Part shown: positions 1 to 10,404 of the stretch, piece by piece
Layout: the number at the start of each line of letters is the position of its first letter
Position numbering within the stretch: position 1 is the first letter of the stretch
NCBI GenBank assembly: GCA_029891385.1
Contig: CM057228.1
Location: 135,373,475-135,437,474 of the forward strand
Origin: Erythroxylum novogranatense
Taxonomy: Eukaryota > Streptophyta > Magnoliopsida > Malpighiales > Erythroxylaceae
Direction of reading: 5' to 3'
DNA length: 64,000 nucleotides
Made by a program: the position numbers and the translations under genes
Notes under the pieces: generated by a model
Database searches by the model: none
What the model was told of the DNA's origin: nothing
What the model saw: the letters and a program-made list of their open reading frames with translations, nothing else

Positions 1-1673
1 GTTAATAAGCAGACCAAGGTTGTCTCAGTTAAGTTGGTGGATACTCTACCAGCCGTGAACGTTCCTGTTGTTGCTAAATGGCATTACTTGTCTGCTTTTG
101 TGTAAGTTGTTCTTCTTAACTTAACCTGTCTGTCTACTAACTATGTCTTACCATTTAACCATTTCAGTTTCTCGTAAAACAAACATCTTTAAATGACTTT
201 AAATCTGATTAGACTATACAAAGATGGATTGCTAACACTACACTTAGTACCTGTTTTTGGATCAATTTTTGGAGGATAAATAAGTACTTATTTTATCTCA
301 AAAACTGTTTTTGGTTCAATTGGTTCAATTTTTGGAGGATAAATAAGTACTTATTTTATCTCAAAACTGTTTTAAAAAATTGAGGATTTGGCTATAAAAT
401 TTTAAAGCACTTTTTTTTACAAAATAATTTTTTGATGTTAAAATATAATTTTTGAAAACTCAAATTTGAAACTTTTTTAAAAATATTTTTATGTAGATTT
501 TTCACACATAATTTCTACAATATCCATAAATACATCTTCATATTTATTTTGATATTTATATAATATTATTTAATTTTATATATTTTAATTTTTATTTTTT
601 TATTAATTTTACTTATGTTATAATCTATATAAAATTTTGATTAGATATATATTTTATTTTTATTTTATATTATTTAAAATATATAATAATTTATATTATA
701 CTTTACCTATTGTTTAATATACTTTAAATAATATTTATACACATAAATAATTTTATTACAAAATAAAATATAATTAAACTTAAAATATTTTTATTTTTAT
801 ATTATCAAACTGAAGTTCTTTCAAAAAATTCTTTTAAAATAACAACTAAACAATAAATTTCTTAAAATTCTGTTTTAAATTTTTTACTGCTCTACTAATA
901 TAAGCTCGTCCAATACTCTCTAACACATAGATTTCAAGATATTTATAATAAGCCATAGCTGTCCAGAACACAAAGGTCAAACAATTATAATCTAATTTTT
1001 AATTAGTTTTTCAATTTTGATAAATAAATTTAATTTCCTTTAATTATTTTAAAATTTTAAAATTTAATTTAATTTTTATCTAATTTGACGATTTAATAAT
1101 ACTTGAACGTTATAAATCTTAAAACTATTTCTTATGAGTTAACTTTTAATTCAGTTTTTAAAATATTACCAATTATATAATTGAACACTTTAAAATATAA
1201 AATTTTTAGTATAAATATTTGAATCTAAATATGATTAAGATAGAATTAATTTAAATTTTGGGCTGAATAGTTTAGTTAAATTAATTAAATTGAAGACTCA
1301 AGAAAAAGAAACTAACATGCAAAATTGGTATATGGTCAGTTACTTGGTGGTGGCAAATGCAGTAGCGTGTTCATATGCGGCACTTTCCACAATCATCTCC
1401 CTGAACAGAAAGAAAGGGTGGTGCGTACCTTTTATTGCCATACTCGACTCGTTGATGGTGGCGATGCTCTTCTCCGCCGACGGAGCCGCCGTGGCCATAG
1501 GTATTATGGGGTACAAGGGCAATTCGCACGTCAGGTGGAACAAGGTGTGCAACAACTTTGGCAGATTCTGCGGCCAAGTGGCGGCGGCTGCTGCTCTCTC
1601 ATTGCTTGGTTCGATAGTGTTCGTTTTGATCGTAGCTCTTACTACTCTGAGACTCCATAGGAGATCAAAGTGA
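1..1673 (+). CDS. CASP-like membrane protein (CASPL1 type), 5' end off the window
   Basis: Two exons are joined here: 1-101 and 1340-1673, with the intron at 102-1339 (donor GTAAGT, acceptor TCAG). Together they encode the last 144 residues. The first exon reads to WHYLSAFV, and the second continues YLVVANAVACSYAAL, which is the typical unbroken run of the CASP-like 1 family (DUF588/MARVEL-like four-helix membrane proteins). Later residues include GNSHVRWNKVCNNFGRFC and a final hydrophobic helix ending in a basic RSK tail. The family normally has about 190 residues, so roughly 45 N-terminal residues (first membrane helix) lie outside the window. Family members sit in the plasma membrane; the true CASPs scaffold Casparian strips, and the function of most CASP-like members is unknown. 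A start at the ATG at 1290 is rejected because that stretch is intron and the splice restores the family sequence exactly. Confidence 0.9.
246..903 (+). repeat. AT-rich interspersed repeat, copy A (inside the CASP-like intron)
   Basis: This copy fills much of the CASP-like gene intron. It shares its order of blocks with 8741-9425 and, inverted, with 37650-38408 and 40480-41055. The blocks are a start like AGTACCTGTTTGGAT, then AATAAGTACTT, then a long AT-rich body with ACTTATGTTATAATC and TTAATATACTTTAAATAATA, and an end like CTACTTATATAAGC. The first ~58 bp are duplicated in tandem in this copy (about 250-365). I see no coding sequence and no clear terminal inverted repeats, so the class (MITE, degenerate LTR or other) is undecided. 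Confidence 0.7.
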
Positions 1674-2296
1674 AGACAATACATACGTCAGAATGTATAA
1701 ATTACATCACCCTGTGTTTCTTCTACTTGGTTTTGTTATGTGCGCGATGAATCAATCATATTCGGTTGTTTACTTTTTCTTTGCTTCTCACGGATTTAGT
1801 ACGGAATACTTAGTTAATGTAATATAAGTCAAGCTTGGCATTGTCAGAACCAACTTGCCTAATTCATTGCCAAACCTAACTATATAAATTAAGTTGACAA
1901 TTCAATTATTAAGAATTAATAAAAACATTGTTCTAACAAGTTTTAAGTTGTTAATAGAATATTAAAATATAACATAACATCATAAATAACAATAAAAACA
2001 TAGTGAAGCTATTTAAAAAATGTTAAGATATTATTTAGAATTTAACATTATAATTAGGTATGTTTCCAACTTGGACAAGAGCCAAGAGGATATCATTGGT
2101 GAGGGCATGCAAAGGGGTTAGATCTAGCTATCCTAACACATCCGAAGTACTTCAAAGGAGAATTACAGGTAACTTTCTGTACGGCCAATTAGATTATGGG
2201 GTAGCGACTCAAAAGTTTGCACCTGCATACCGAAATATAACGACAAAAAAGATATATCACATGACCGAAATCATAACAATCACAACATAAACGATC
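1674..2296. other. 3' flank of the CASP-like gene; no gene seen
   Basis: The sequence after the stop codon is a plausible 3' UTR, followed by AT-rich DNA. A 76-codon open frame at 2060-2290 has no recognisable domain and no splice context, and I do not call it a gene. Confidence 0.5.
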
Positions 2297-2305
2297 TTTC
2301 AGTTT
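2297..2305 (+). repeat. 9-bp target-site duplication, left copy
   Basis: TTTCAGTTT directly precedes the left TIR and is identical to 3847-3855, as expected for Mutator-superfamily insertion. Confidence 0.85.
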
Positions 2306-2579
2306 GACAAATTACATAAAAGAGCCCCTGTGATATATTTGATTATTCATCTTAACTCTTATATTTTTTATTCGTTCACCTTAACTTCTGTATTTTTTAT
2401 TCTCATTCAAGATACCCAATTAGCTGATTTCGGACAAATTTACCCTTGACTATTTAAACCCAACATCTCCCCTCTCTTCTTCATCTCAGCTGCTTTCCTC
2501 TTTCTAACTATACACTCTCGTCTCCCCTCTTTTGCTCTCTTCGCAAAATTGTCGCCTTCTCTCTCTTGTCGTCGCCGCC

Positions 2580-3408
2580 ATGTCCGGACTGACCTGACTC
2601 CGATTTTCAGGCGCTCGGTTAGCACTCTGTCGTCTCGGTCGCTGCATCTCCAAAGGATAGACCTTTGGATCGGCGGCTACGGTCCAGTACGACTACGACG
2701 ACGACGAATATTTCTCCGAAGCAGAAGAAGGGAACGGACAACTCCGAACAGACAAGAAGTGGCTGCAGGCCAGCCTTGAATCGGCGGCGGGATCGAAATG
2801 GGTAAGGGGAGTGCAGTGGGTGTTGATCGGTGAACCTGAAGCTAGAAAGCACGTGTACGCTGAGAAGCTCTCTACACTTCTCGAAGTTCCTCACATTTCC
2901 ATGAGTACCCTTCTTCGACAAGAGCTTAACCCTCATTCATCTGTGTACAAACAGGTTCCTTTTTGTTCTTTTTTTTCAATTTGGTTTTGGGTTTTTCTTA
3001 AAGTTGCGATCTTTGTGTTCCTGTTTTTGCTTTTTAAAACGTTCTGATTGAATATATTCAGATTGTGTGAAATGTTTTGTTGGGTTGTTTTGTTGTAAAC
3101 TCTTTTCGGGTTTAGATTGCGAAGTCTGTCAATGAAAGAAAGCTAGTGCCTGAAGATGTAATATTTGGGTTGCTCTCAAAGAGGCTTGAAGAAGGATACC
3201 GCAAGGGTGAAACTGGCTTCATTTTGGATGACATTCCCCGTACTAGAGTCCAAGCTGTAACACTCATGCTTTGCTTATGGATCATCATGCGTGTAGATTG
3301 TTATTGTAACACGGAATGACATTGACGTTGTCACTGTGGATTTTCTTGCAAGAGATCCTTGATCAAATTACGAATATTGATCTGGTTGTGAATTTTAAGT
3401 GTGGTGAG
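2580..3408 (+). pseudogene. adenylate kinase fragment (plant mitochondrial AK7-like), captured and broken
   Basis: Three exon-like blocks carry the N-terminal part of a plant adenylate kinase: 2580-2954, 3116-3256 and about 3352-3408. Readable stretches include QYDYDDDEYFSEAEEG, VQWVLIGEPEARKHVYAEKL, LLEVPHISMSTLLRQELNP, GLLSKRLEEGYRKGETGF and EILDQITNIDLVVNFKC. The usual nucleotide-loop context is GDPGAKR or similar; here it reads GEPEARK. The frame from the ATG at 2580 has in-frame stops after five codons and again before QYDYDD. The acceptor in front of the third block is damaged, and the lid and C-terminal half are absent. A short direct repeat (GATCAAATTACG.ATATTGATCT) follows at 3408-3440. 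The whole fragment lies inside the Pack-MULE TIRs, so it is a transduplicate and not the working locus. Confidence 0.88.
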
Positions 3409-3633
3409 GATCAAATTACGGATATTGATCTCTAATTTTATTTTCTCACAAGCTTTACTTGTGCTTTCAACATGGGATGGGACTGAATTCAAAGGAGGAC
3501 AAAAAAAGAAGTTAAATTCGATAGAAAATTAGTACCCATATTCCTCTGTAACTACGCAACCATGCATGAGAAACAAGTTGCAATTGTCAAGTTATAAAAG
3601 CTCAATATTACAAGACTTGAACCCAGAAGGTAC

Positions 3634-3658
3634 CAGAGAGAGAGAGAGAGAGAGAGAA
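3634..3658 (+). repeat. (AG)n microsatellite
   Basis: A run of about a dozen AG units sits at the inner edge of the right Pack-MULE TIR. Confidence 0.9.
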
Positions 3659-3846
3659 GCAACTGAGATGAAGAAGAGAGGGGAAATGTTGGGTTTAAAT
3701 AGCCAAAGGCAAATTTGTCCGAAAACAGCTAATTGGGTATCTTGAATGAGAATAAAAAATACAGGGGCTAAGGTGAACGAATCAAAAACACATGGATTAA
3801 GATGAATAATCAAATATATCACAAGGGCTCTTTTATGTGATTTGAC

Positions 3847-3855
3847 TTTCAGTTT
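3847..3855 (+). repeat. 9-bp target-site duplication, right copy
   Basis: TTTCAGTTT directly follows the right TIR and is identical to 2297-2305. Confidence 0.85.
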
Positions 3856-4617
3856 CGGTATATAACCAGCAGCACTTTTCTGAGTCTGATCATTTATAGA
3901 AAATTAGGCCAAAAATAAAACTATATTTGACCGGACTCAGAGCTCGAATTCGAGTATTCTTACGCGACTCAACCCTGTTAACTGAAGACACTGACATGTT
4001 AGCTATAGGGGCTAGTAGCTGTTTCTAATGCACAAGCATTCTGCTTACATACAGATTATAGAAATGTTCCACGAATCTATGGAAAAGATCAAAAAACATA
4101 TGAGCAAGTTCTGACATGCAACAATATGAATCTTATTGAGCCAGTAAAGCTACAACAACTCAGGAAAAGTCCCTTGCTACATGAAATCTGAAAAAGTCTA
4201 ATAATATGCAGCTTTATTTCTAACTAGTAAAAAGACTGTTTCCCCGATAGACAACAAATAATCTTTGAAGCTGAAGAAAAGAATGCATACTTATAGCTAT
4301 CCCACAATATTTCTGTTAAATACTCCGGGCAAATATTAAAAACCCCTGATTCTTCCTACATGGAGACAAAATTTGAAACGCATACATAGATGAATGATCA
4401 GCAGCAAATTAATGCACAGAGCTTACTGGCCCTGTCAACTTGCAAGCAAAAGAGAATAGATTATATTCTTGTTACTAGACTATGAACACTAGCTGGCCTA
4501 TAAGAGAGTCTCCATAAAATCGATATATGCTCCTAATCATCCCCTTTGTCTAATACCTGTAATACCGCTCAACTACAATCGATCAGATTGCGTTGCATTA
4601 GCACATATATCTGGCCA
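3856..4617. other. region downstream of the PPR-like gene; no gene seen
   Basis: This stretch follows the PPR-like gene's stop codon on the minus strand. It probably contains that gene's 3' UTR, but I see no separate coding or RNA feature. Confidence 0.5.
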
Positions 4618-7600
4618 TCAACACGGAATTTCCTTAGTTGTTAAGTCTTCTAAGTTGACATTCACCTCCAAGCCCAGGTTTGTAAGATCAGTAACCATAG
4701 CAGGTATATTGGACTTCAATGAAGCAGCTACAGCCTGAGCAACAAAGTATGTGTACTTGGTGGGGTTTAAGATTAAAAAATCCGGCAAAGAATGAATTCT
4801 TTGTCAAAGAAAGTACAATTATTGATTAACTAGGTACCTTTCTGTTGTCCTCTTTTTGGTGCTTAATTACATCCAAAGGCCATTCACCGACGAGTCTCTG
4901 AAGTTGAACTAATATATCTGACTTTTTATTATCAGGTAAAGCCTACATGTATTAAGAGCAACTTGATAATCAGGGGCCTCAAAGAATGATACCTTGTACT
5001 ACATGTGATTTTATGTTTTACTGTGAAAGGGGCACAGCAACCGAACTAGTGGTCAAAGTACTGTCGATGACCTCTCTACCAGAACATTGTCAATTCTAAA
5101 GGCATTAAGTTTTTAGAGTTGAACAAAAATGATCTTAGAAATGCAAAATTACACAGGAGAATTTTCCAGACTTGTTCAATACAAAACAACTTGAGCTACA
5201 TGCTGAACTCTGCTCTTTCGAATGACATGGATAAAAATACCCATCATAGTTATGCTATTCTATCCTCCAGTGCCAAGCTATCATGAACATGAAGGTGGAA
5301 ATCATTAAAGTTATAGGGTAATAAGGAAGTCCCCGCAAAAGGGACTCATATTGACCCCGAAATAAGCATGCGCAAGATACAAACCTGATAAAGAACATGA
5401 ACGATAGTTGCAGCATCCCCAGGCTTACCTTCTAATATTAAGGCCTGCAAAACAGCACCAAGAATTAAACTTCAAAAAATCTTACTAGATATACACACAA
5501 CAATCCATTCTAAAATTATAACAAAACAGATGAACTTCACCAAGTTATTGCAAAAATCTCATAAATCGAACCAATGTTCTTAACAGATTAATGCAAAAAA
5601 TAGGACGACATTTGACTAACCTTAGCACATGAAAATGCACTCAGAAGACTGTGATACTTTATTGATTCAGACCTGATATTGTTGATTTCCCAAAGTGCCT
5701 CAACATCTCCTATAAAAAGAAAATGTCAGGCAGTATTCCAACAAGAAAATGCATGTATTCATCCAGTCAAAGGATAAACCATCTGAATATCTGTGATTGT
5801 ATTTTGCCTAAGGTCTAGTACAGAATCCTGGTAATCACTCTGCACTGACCACTAGCACTAAAAGTAATCCACATACTAATTAGTCAAATTAGACCAAATA
5901 ATTAATATCATTTCATTTTTGGCCAATGGAATCATCTAGAAGACGTAATGCATGGTGCATAAACAAACCGTATAGAAACAAAAAGTTAATTTCAAAGTCA
6001 GTAGAAAATAAATAACATGTACCATACAGTTGCGGAGCAAAGGAGTAATGATTACAATGCTCGAAATTGCAGTCCCTTACCAACAAATTGTTTGACTGCA
6101 ATCGAGATGGCACAGATATAGTACAGATTTCAAGCAACATAAAGAAAAACTGAGTACTTGGAGGGACCTCTTTTGGCTGCAAAATCCATCCATAAGTCAA
6201 ATGCAGTTCCACGTAGCTTTACCCCAGCCTTGAGAAATTTATTTGAACACTTCGAAATCAAATTCCAATCTTTGGAGTTATAACAAATGCTGCCAATTTT
6301 AGATCCAAATACAGAATCAGTAAACCATACTCAAAATATAGAGATTGTAAAATTTCATTAGTATCTTTTCAGTCTTGCCAATAAACAACTTCATATGCCA
6401 CCTCTTAAGTTTGCAACATCACAGAGATGTATAATGTTCAACCGAACTATTACCAAACAATTCTACATCTAGTACATCATAAAGGTACTGTATTGAATAT
6501 ATCAGAATGGGTAACTTCAAAAGATGATTTGATGCAATATGAATCATAGAGAATAAAGAACCAGGAGGAATAGTAGATATTCACAGGAAAGGTATGCTTG
6601 TAACTCGATACACATAAAATCATGACCTAAATACATGAAACTTGTCATTAAAGGTCTAGTGCATGATATATATTTTATTTTAGGGGGTCAAAGAAAAGTT
6701 CAACTTTCATTCACCACCCCAACAAACTGGATGAGCTTAAGAGTTTCATTTGCAGAACCATTTCTTTCCAAATTTAGTATTATGAGAAAGTCAATGGCAG
6801 TTTAATAAAGTATATAAAAAGAAAAAGGGTTCAATAAATACAAACCCATGTACCTGAAAACAAGATCCGCTGTACCAGGTTGTAATGCAACATCATTCAA
6901 TTTCATACGTTGTAATATATCAACCATCAGTTTGGTATCACTATGGTCTTTAGCGTAGCCCTGCACTCCAATTGTATAAAATCCATCATATATTTCCCAC
7001 AAGAATATCACATAACCACAGTGGAGAATGAAAGAGCTAACTTTACCAGTAAATTGTGTGCGGACCCAATGGTAGGAGATAAACCATACACATTATGCCG
7101 CGACAATGTCTTCTTTCCTGAATTTAGTGATAGTTCAAAACTCAAACACCAATGTCTAACACACGGATTTATCAACAAATAAAAGTGCTTTGCACATTAC
7201 AAACTTCAAATACTAAAATGCATCAAAAACCATAACACGAATAAGTTAGAGCTCCGCAAACACGCACCATAATCAAGCGCTCCTGCTCGAGTGCAAGCTT
7301 TAGTAACTTCACGGCAAAGACTGTAATTGAAATTTTTATGGATGTGTTGACTGGACAGCCGCTGAAGCAGAAAGTTTCACTAATTTCAAAGCCTCCTCAA
7401 CACTAATTTCAAAGCCTCCTCAATCATTAACACCAAAAAAACAAATCGAAAACAAGAAGATTTGAGCACTAACAAAAATTCGAAGATTATGCAAAGTGTC
7501 GAATAGAAGCTCAATATCGTTACGGTTTCTACAACTTGTGACCATCGTTCCTATCCAAGAATTTGGGACCGACGATCGCTTAACAGTCAGTAAATCAATG

Positions 7601-7996
7601 ATTTTCCCGTGCAGCTCCTTCACATCATCTACAATGAACACATTTATCACAAATCAGACTTTTAAACATCAATTTCGTATTTAAACAAAAGAGAGAAGCT
7701 GAAACCGACTAACCTGAGGGAGCAGTTTCTCCACTAGTAGAAAACAAAGCCAACTGCGACACTCTAGCGTAGAGAGGATGCGAAATCGGTGAACAATTTC
7801 CTTGAACAGTTAAGAGTATAAAACTCAGTATCTATGTCCTTCGTATGTGTAATAGATGCATACGGAATAGTTACGAAAGTCAAGTACCTGTGAGGAAGTG
7901 GTGGTTTTGGGAAATGTGAGGAGAAATTAGGAAGTGGAAATCGGAGCTTAGGAACGAGATGTTAGTGAGTCTACGCGCGTTGGAGAGGACTTGCAT
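4618..7996 (-). CDS. mitochondrial PPR/TPR-like helical-repeat protein (371 aa, 11 exons)
   Basis: Eleven exons join in frame: 7996-7888, 7800-7714, 7628-7474, 7361-7268, 7117-7047, 6960-6854, 6289-6168, 5709-5621, 5444-5385, 4942-4838 and 4734-4618, giving 371 residues with every junction GT-AG. The start MQVLSNARRLTNISFLSSDF is rich in Arg, Ser and hydrophobic residues and lacks acids early on, so it looks like a mitochondrial presequence. The body is a chain of amphipathic helices, with stretches such as SPTIGSAHNLLGYAKDHSD, LQPGTADLVFSICYN, LKAGVKLRGTAFDLWMDFAA and GEWPLDVIKHQKEDNRK, matching plant proteins annotated as PPR-superfamily mitochondrial proteins. Family members usually bind organelle RNA, but canonical 35-residue PPR units are weak here, so the molecular role is inference. 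The donor after exon 7 (GTCCCT) is weak. The gene is transcribed away from the CHY-RING gene. Confidence 0.85.
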
Positions 7997-8110
7997 GGCT
8001 GCGAGCGGTGGCGGATAGTGAGTCGGACTTCTGAGTGAACTCGACGAGATGTAGGAACTGATCGGTAGGGCTTTAGGGAAAGAAGAGGGGTGAGGGTTTT
8101 GTGCGGGTGT

Positions 8111-8740
8111 AGCGCTGGTGTAGTGTTAGGTCCCTGCTCCCAACTGATGATTTTTAATTTTTGTTTTTTAATTTTAATGTTAATATAATTTTTGAATTGT
8201 TTATGAAATAAAATAATTATTAATAAATTGGTAGATACGAAATTACATTAACCCTTGTTTTAATTTCTCATTCTACACTTCTTTTTACAATTTCAGGTAG
8301 GGTAGCAGCCCTGTGATTTCCGCCAATCTCGGACTTAAATAGCAGATTCGGGCAACTCAAAGCTTGATTTGGCCTAATTAGACGTATTAATATTTTTTAA
8401 ATTTAAAAAATATCTTTTTATATAATTATTGGATTTTAGGACCACTTACAAGGACCATTTTTTGAAAAAAAATCAAGTCCAAAACTCATCAAATTGGAGT
8501 TAATCCATTGATTTTGGATCAGGCCACCTGATTGTCAAGTCTAATTTCAAGTTCAAACTACATGACTTAGCCTGACCTAAAAACATGAAAATTAAAAAAA
8601 ATTATTGATTTTTAGAATTAAAAAGATGTTTAATCAAGCTTGACGCCTTGGCCTGCACTTGATAAGGTTTTTGACCTAAGTCCAATTAGACTCGAGCTCA
8701 AGATTGGATCAAAACCTCAAACTCAATCAAATTTCATACC
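8111..8740. other. upstream region of the PPR-like gene and AT-rich spacer
   Basis: The first part should hold the PPR-like gene promoter. From about 8300 the sequence has low-complexity phrases (CTTGATTTGGCC, GACTCGAGCTCAAG) of a type common in decayed plant transposons. No reading frame is recognisable. Confidence 0.45.
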
Positions 8741-9425
8741 AAGTACCTGTTTGGATGAATTTTTAGGAAGTCAATAAATACTTTTCTTCGTCACAAAAGT
8801 CTTTTAAAAAAATGAGTGCTAGATTGTAAAATAAAAAAGCACTTCTTTAATAGATATGACTTTCTTGACAGTTAAAATATAGCTTTTTAAGAAATTCAAA
8901 TTTAAAATTTTTTTAAAAAGCATTTTTTCATATTGATTTTTCAAATCAATTAATGAGCATATTGTTTAGTTTCTTTTGTTTTATGTTTTACACATAATTC
9001 TCATAATACTTACAAACTCATCTTCATGTTTATTTTGAGAGTTATATAATATTATTTGACTTTTATATATATATTAATATTTATTTTTATATTAGTTTTA
9101 CTTATGTTATAATCCATATAAAAGATTTAGTTAAATATATTTTCATTTATGTTTCATATAGTTTAAAATTATATAATAATTAATATATTGTGCTTTACAT
9201 ATTATTTAATATACTTTAAATAATATTTATATGTATAAATAATTTTATTATAAAATAAAATATAGTTAAAATTAAAAGTGCTTTTATTTTTATATTACCA
9301 AATAATCTATTGTATAAAGTTTTTCAAAAATATATTTTTAAATGACAGCCAACATATAATTAGCTTCTTAGAAAAATTCTTCCCATAAAAGATTTACATA
9401 ACAAAACTCTACTTATATAAGCATA
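8741..9425 (+). repeat. AT-rich interspersed repeat, copy B
   Basis: Same family and orientation as 246-903. It starts AGTACCTGTTTGGATG, has the ACTTATGTTATAATCC and TTAATATACTTTAAATAATA blocks in the same order, and ends near CTACTTATATAAGC. No coding sequence is seen. Confidence 0.75.
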
Positions 9426-9473
9426 ACTAAGAGAAGCTAATTCTAAAATTCTAGGCTAAAGTAAGGTTTAAAT

Positions 9474-9927
9474 CAAGGTTTTGAAAATTAGACCAGACAT
9501 CGAACTGAAAGCCTTATTGGTCTCTGGCTCGATTGGTTAGACCGATTCGACCACCAGTCGAATCGATATGACGTCATAATTACGCAATAATTATATTTAA
9601 TTATATATAATATTAGTAATATTAAAAAATAGAAAAATGTACCAAATAATATAAATAAATTTAAATAAAAAATTCATTTAACCGATTCAAATAATATAAA
9701 TAAATATAAATACAAACGTGATGTGTTTTAGAAAGAAAAAAAGCAAAAAAATTTTAAAAAAATTCATTGAACTAATGGTCAATCGATTTTACCATTCTCA
9801 ATTTAACTGGTCAATTAATCGATTCGCACTAGTCCAATTAGAGATTAATTTTTAAGAATCACCCAAATCGAATAGCCAACTAATTACCAGTCGAATCGGC
9901 CGATCCGGTCCAAATTTCAAAACAATG
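9474..9927. mobile_element. hAT-type MITE, 454 bp, with 8-bp target duplication
   Basis: The ends are imperfect inverted repeats: the left end begins CAAGGTTTTGAAAATTAGACC, and the right end read on the opposite strand begins CATTGTTTTGAAATTTGGACC. The element is flanked by identical 8-mers GTTTAAAT at 9466-9473 and 9928-9935. An 8-bp target duplication with CA-starting termini fits the hAT superfamily. The interior has no transposase, so it is non-autonomous. It also contains subterminal motifs such as CCGATTCGACC, as many such plant MITEs do. Confidence 0.82.
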
Positions 9928-10404
9928 GTTTAAATGAGTCCTATCTCGCTCCCGTTATCATTTCCAATGCGAATTAACAAGAATGAAAACACTTTGAAAT
10001 CATAAATATCAATTAAATTTGATTAACTTATTTGAAATGCGTGCCTGAGGACAACGACTACAGAGTACAGATTGTAGCGTTATAAACAAAATTTATAAGA
10101 TAAGATTCATTTTTAGCATGATCATATGAAAACTATAACATGAAAACAATGTTCAAGCGAACGGTCGTATACAAAGTAGTAAGTCTGTAACAACCCCGAC
10201 ACAAAAGCGGGCTTGAACTCCATAATGTCTGGAGGAAGAATAACCTGATACAAGTTTCTGGGGCACACATTAAACTGCCCAGTTGTGATGTTTTCCACAA
10301 AAGATAGATTAAAGAGTATGGCTGCATTATGCAACAATGAATGCCCCATCTGTTATACAATCAGGAGGAGGATCATAATGCTCCTGCAGATAATCCCCAA
10401 CATA

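Larger units (their letters stand above)
2306..3846 (+). mobile_element. Pack-MULE: Mutator-like element carrying an adenylate kinase gene fragment
   Basis: The element is 1541 bp. The left ~198 bp (2306-2503) and right ~197 bp (3650-3846) are long inverted repeats of each other; both hold, in opposite orientation, the blocks CATAAAAGAGCCC, ATATATTTGATTATTCATCTT, TTCTCATTCAAGATACCC and CTATTTAAACCCAACAT. The element is bordered by the identical 9-mer TTTCAGTTT at 2297-2305 and 3847-3855. Long TIRs with a 9-bp target duplication are the hallmark of Mutator-like elements. No transposase is present; the interior is a captured, decayed host gene. The element lies between the CASP-like and PPR-like genes. 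Termini GACAAAT versus GTCAAAT differ at one base, so the exact end could shift by a base or two. Confidence 0.9.

Noticed and set aside
1290..1673. Stand-alone 127-aa protein starting at 1290
   Set aside because: Residues before position 1340 are intron; splicing to 1-101 restores the CASP-like family sequence exactly.
2811..3047. Working adenylate kinase gene
   Set aside because: In-frame stops, a damaged acceptor, missing C-terminal half and enclosure by MULE TIRs with a target duplication show a captured fragment.
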